Positions 62,606 to 64,000 of a DNA stretch of 64,000 nucleotides are shown here, piece by piece. Position 1 is the first letter of the stretch; every line of letters begins with the position of its first letter. The notes under the pieces were generated by a model that saw nothing but the letters and a program-made list of their open reading frames with translations, was not told the DNA's origin and did no database searches. This DNA comes from Geobacter sp. FeAm09 (lineage in GTDB: Bacteria; Desulfobacterota; Desulfuromonadia; Geobacterales; Pseudopelobacteraceae), in NCBI RefSeq assembly GCF_008330225.1, contig NZ_CP042466.1, positions 558,001 through 622,000 on the forward strand, given 5' to 3'. The translations under genes and the position numbers were made by a program.

Positions 62606-63079
62606 ATGAGCAACGATCAGGTCTGCTATACCTTTGATGCGGCCGTGGAGATGGCCATCGAAATGGAGAACGAAGGCTTTCGCAACTATCTCGCCGCCAT
62701 CCGCAGGGTGACGAACAAGGGGGCGCGGGAACTCCTGCGCGATAACGCCCTGGATGAACTGGACCATAAGCACCAGTTGGAAAAGGCGCTGCTGGAAGGG
62801 CGCATGGATGGGGGCGAGGCCCTGGACCAACCGATCCCCACCATGCACCTGGATTATGTCTTCAAAAAGCAGGAACTCGGCCCCGAATCGGGGGTGCGGG
62901 AGGCCCTGGTCTACGCCATTCACCTGGAAAAGGGGGCCGTGGATTTTTACGGCAAGGTTGCGTCGGGATGCAGCGGCGCCCCCATGGGGCAGCTCTTTCA
63001 ACAGCTTTTCAAGGAAGAGAGCCGCCATTTGCAGGCGCTGGAAGACCTTTACGAACAGCACTTCATGACGGAGAACTGA
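62606..63079 (+). CDS. Ferritin-like/rubrerythrin-domain protein
   Basis: 157 residues, four helices with di-iron style ligands: MAIEMENEGFRNYLAAI, DELDHKHQLEKALL, AIHLEKGAVDFYG and KEESRHLQALEDLYEQHF. Probably peroxide or iron handling, without a rubredoxin domain. GAGGGGAG upstream of the ATG. Standing alone between ppiB and the RNase gene. Confidence 0.8.
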   Translation: MSNDQVCYTFDAAVEMAIEMENEGFRNYLAAIRRVTNKGARELLRDNALDELDHKHQLEKALLEGRMDGGEALDQPIPTMHLDYVFKKQELGPESGVREALVYAIHLEKGAVDFYGKVASGCSGAPMGQLFQQLFKEESRHLQALEDLYEQHFMTEN

Positions 63080-63226
63080 TGGCCGGCGGGCATGATGACG
63101 CCCGCATCCATATCGGTGTCCCGTGCGGCAAGTCGTGGGAAGTACGAGTACGAACCGAGCGCACGGGCCTGGTCCTGTCAAGGGGCGCCAGGCGGCAGCC
63201 AATTTCCGCCAGGTGTCCCTTTTTCT

Positions 63227-63254
63227 TTGCTTTCGGTGCTGGAATCTATATAAT
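63227..63254 (+). promoter_or_regulatory. Sigma-70 promoter of the RNase E/G gene
   Basis: TTGCTT, 16 bases, TATAAT at 63249–63254, 55 bases before the ATG. Confidence 0.6.
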
Positions 63255-63308
63255 AACTCATTTAAATGTTGTCACGTGGGCACGTCTCACTTGAAAGGAA
63301 TAGAGGCA

Positions 63309-64000
63309 ATGAGTGATACCGTAAGCAAGAAAATGCTGATCAACGTCATGCACCCCGAAGAGGCGCGGGTGGCCATCGTGCACGACGGTCGCCTGATGGA
63401 ACTCAACATCGAGATCAGCGGCAAGGAGCAGACCAAGGGCAATATCTACAAAGGGGTCGTGTTGAGGGTCGAGCCGGGCCTCCAGGCCGCTTTCGTCGAT
63501 ATTGGGCGGGCCAAGCCGGGTTTTCTCCAGATGGGGGAGCTGCACCCCGACTTCTGGCGGTGGCGCGACGATGTGCCGGAGGACCAGCACAAGCGCCGTC
63601 CCCGCATTCAGGAGGTGCTGCGTCGGGGGCAGGAACTGGTGGTGCAGGTGGAGAAGGACGAGCGGGACACCAAGGGCTCTGCCCTGACCAGCTATCTTTC
63701 CCTGCCGGGGCGCTACATGGTGATCATGCCGGGCAGCGATTCCACCGGCATTTCCCGCAAGGTCGAGCAGGAAGGGGCGCGCAAGAAGCTGAAGGAGATC
63801 GTGGCCGGCCTGAACGTTCCCGAGGGGATCGGCTATATCATCCGCACCGAGGCGGTCGGGCGCACGCCGGAGGAGTTGCAGAAGGATCTGGAAAACCTGC
63901 TGGAGTTGTACGACGATATCAAGACGCGGGCGGCCGAGGCCAGCGGGGCGGGCGAAATCTACCGCGACAGCGGACTGATCATCCGCTCCATCCGCGATTA
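63309..64000 (+). CDS. Ribonuclease E/G, 5' part (runs off the window)
   Basis: The first 230 residues are visible. After MSDTVSKKMLINVMHPEEAR comes the RNase E/G start with an S1 domain (GNIYKGVVLRVEPGLQAAFVD; IGRAKPGFLQMGEL), an extended S1 insert (DFWRWRDDVPEDQHK), VVQVEKDERDTKGSALT, and the RNase H-like segment MVIMPGSDSTGISRKV. The catalytic Asp region lies beyond the edge. Endonuclease for mRNA decay and rRNA processing. ATG preceded by GAGG; a good promoter upstream. Confidence 0.9.
   Translation, partial: MSDTVSKKMLINVMHPEEARVAIVHDGRLMELNIEISGKEQTKGNIYKGVVLRVEPGLQAAFVDIGRAKPGFLQMGELHPDFWRWRDDVPEDQHKRRPRIQEVLRRGQELVVQVEKDERDTKGSALTSYLSLPGRYMVIMPGSDSTGISRKVEQEGARKKLKEIVAGLNVPEGIGYIIRTEAVGRTPEELQKDLENLLELYDDIKTRAAEASGAGEIYRDSGLIIRSIRD

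Overview
The window looks like a chromosomal segment of a Geobacteraceae-type member of the Desulfuromonadales. The GC-rich coding sequence, the HdrABC–Flox cluster, the octahaem nitrite reductase, the system II cytochrome c assembly genes and the abundance of Fe-S and c-haem proteins all fit an anaerobic respirer of that group. Species cannot be fixed from the sequence alone.

Layout. (1) 0.1–8.5 kb: a small Cys-flanked periplasmic protein, then a minus-strand hdrC-hdrB-hdrA-floxD-floxC-floxB-orf-floxA operon, predicted to be an electron-bifurcating NADH/heterodisulfide-type complex. Every non-overlapping gap in this operon carries a copy or remnant of one palindromic CACAGAGACACAGAG repeat. 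(2) 8.9–16.1 kb: a complete phosphate regulon, phoB-phoR-pstSCAB-phoU, with 11-bp-spaced direct repeats that look like Pho boxes. (3) 16.3–18.4 kb: a rearranged patch with a higBA toxin-antitoxin pair split by a 143-bp MITE-like element, flanking direct repeats, a second partial higB copy, REP-like hairpins and two orphan small genes. (4) 18.5–25.4 kb: radical SAM protein, NhaA, polysaccharide deacetylase, glutamine amidotransferase, SppA and LpxD. (5) 25.4–39 kb: metal handling. A CusCBA-type heavy-metal RND pump sits below an NtrB/NtrC-type two-component system, and a separate HMA–DUF2318–FtsX–ATPase cluster follows. (6) 39–46.3 kb: ResB/CcsA cytochrome c assembly, then a manganese (yybP-ykoY) riboswitch in front of htpX-terC-CDF transporter. 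(7) 46.4–53.3 kb: a nitrate-to-ammonium operon, napD-napA-(napH remnant)-napB-ferredoxin-octahaem nitrite reductase, with a sigma-54 promoter and a sigma-54 activator that is frameshifted at a C7 tract. (8) 53.5–58.3 kb: Bcp peroxiredoxin, a decayed REP-associated transposase and an AT-rich AAA-ATPase/subtilase pair of the IetAS type (plasmid-stability toxin-antitoxin / antiphage family). (9) 58.4–64 kb: purine permease, Hpt, PrmC, PpiB, a ferritin-like protein and the 5' part of an RNase E/G gene.

The main themes are electron bifurcation and anaerobic nitrogen respiration, phosphate and metal homeostasis, and an unusually dense population of small palindromic repeats, several of which end exactly at stop codons. 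The most mobile-looking parts are the higBA patch and the IetAS island. The clearest surprises are the repeats filling the hdr-flox gaps, the possible A-tract frameshift at the start of ietA, the palindromic operators shared by the nap promoter and its regulator, and the manganese-riboswitch operon that includes a membrane protease.
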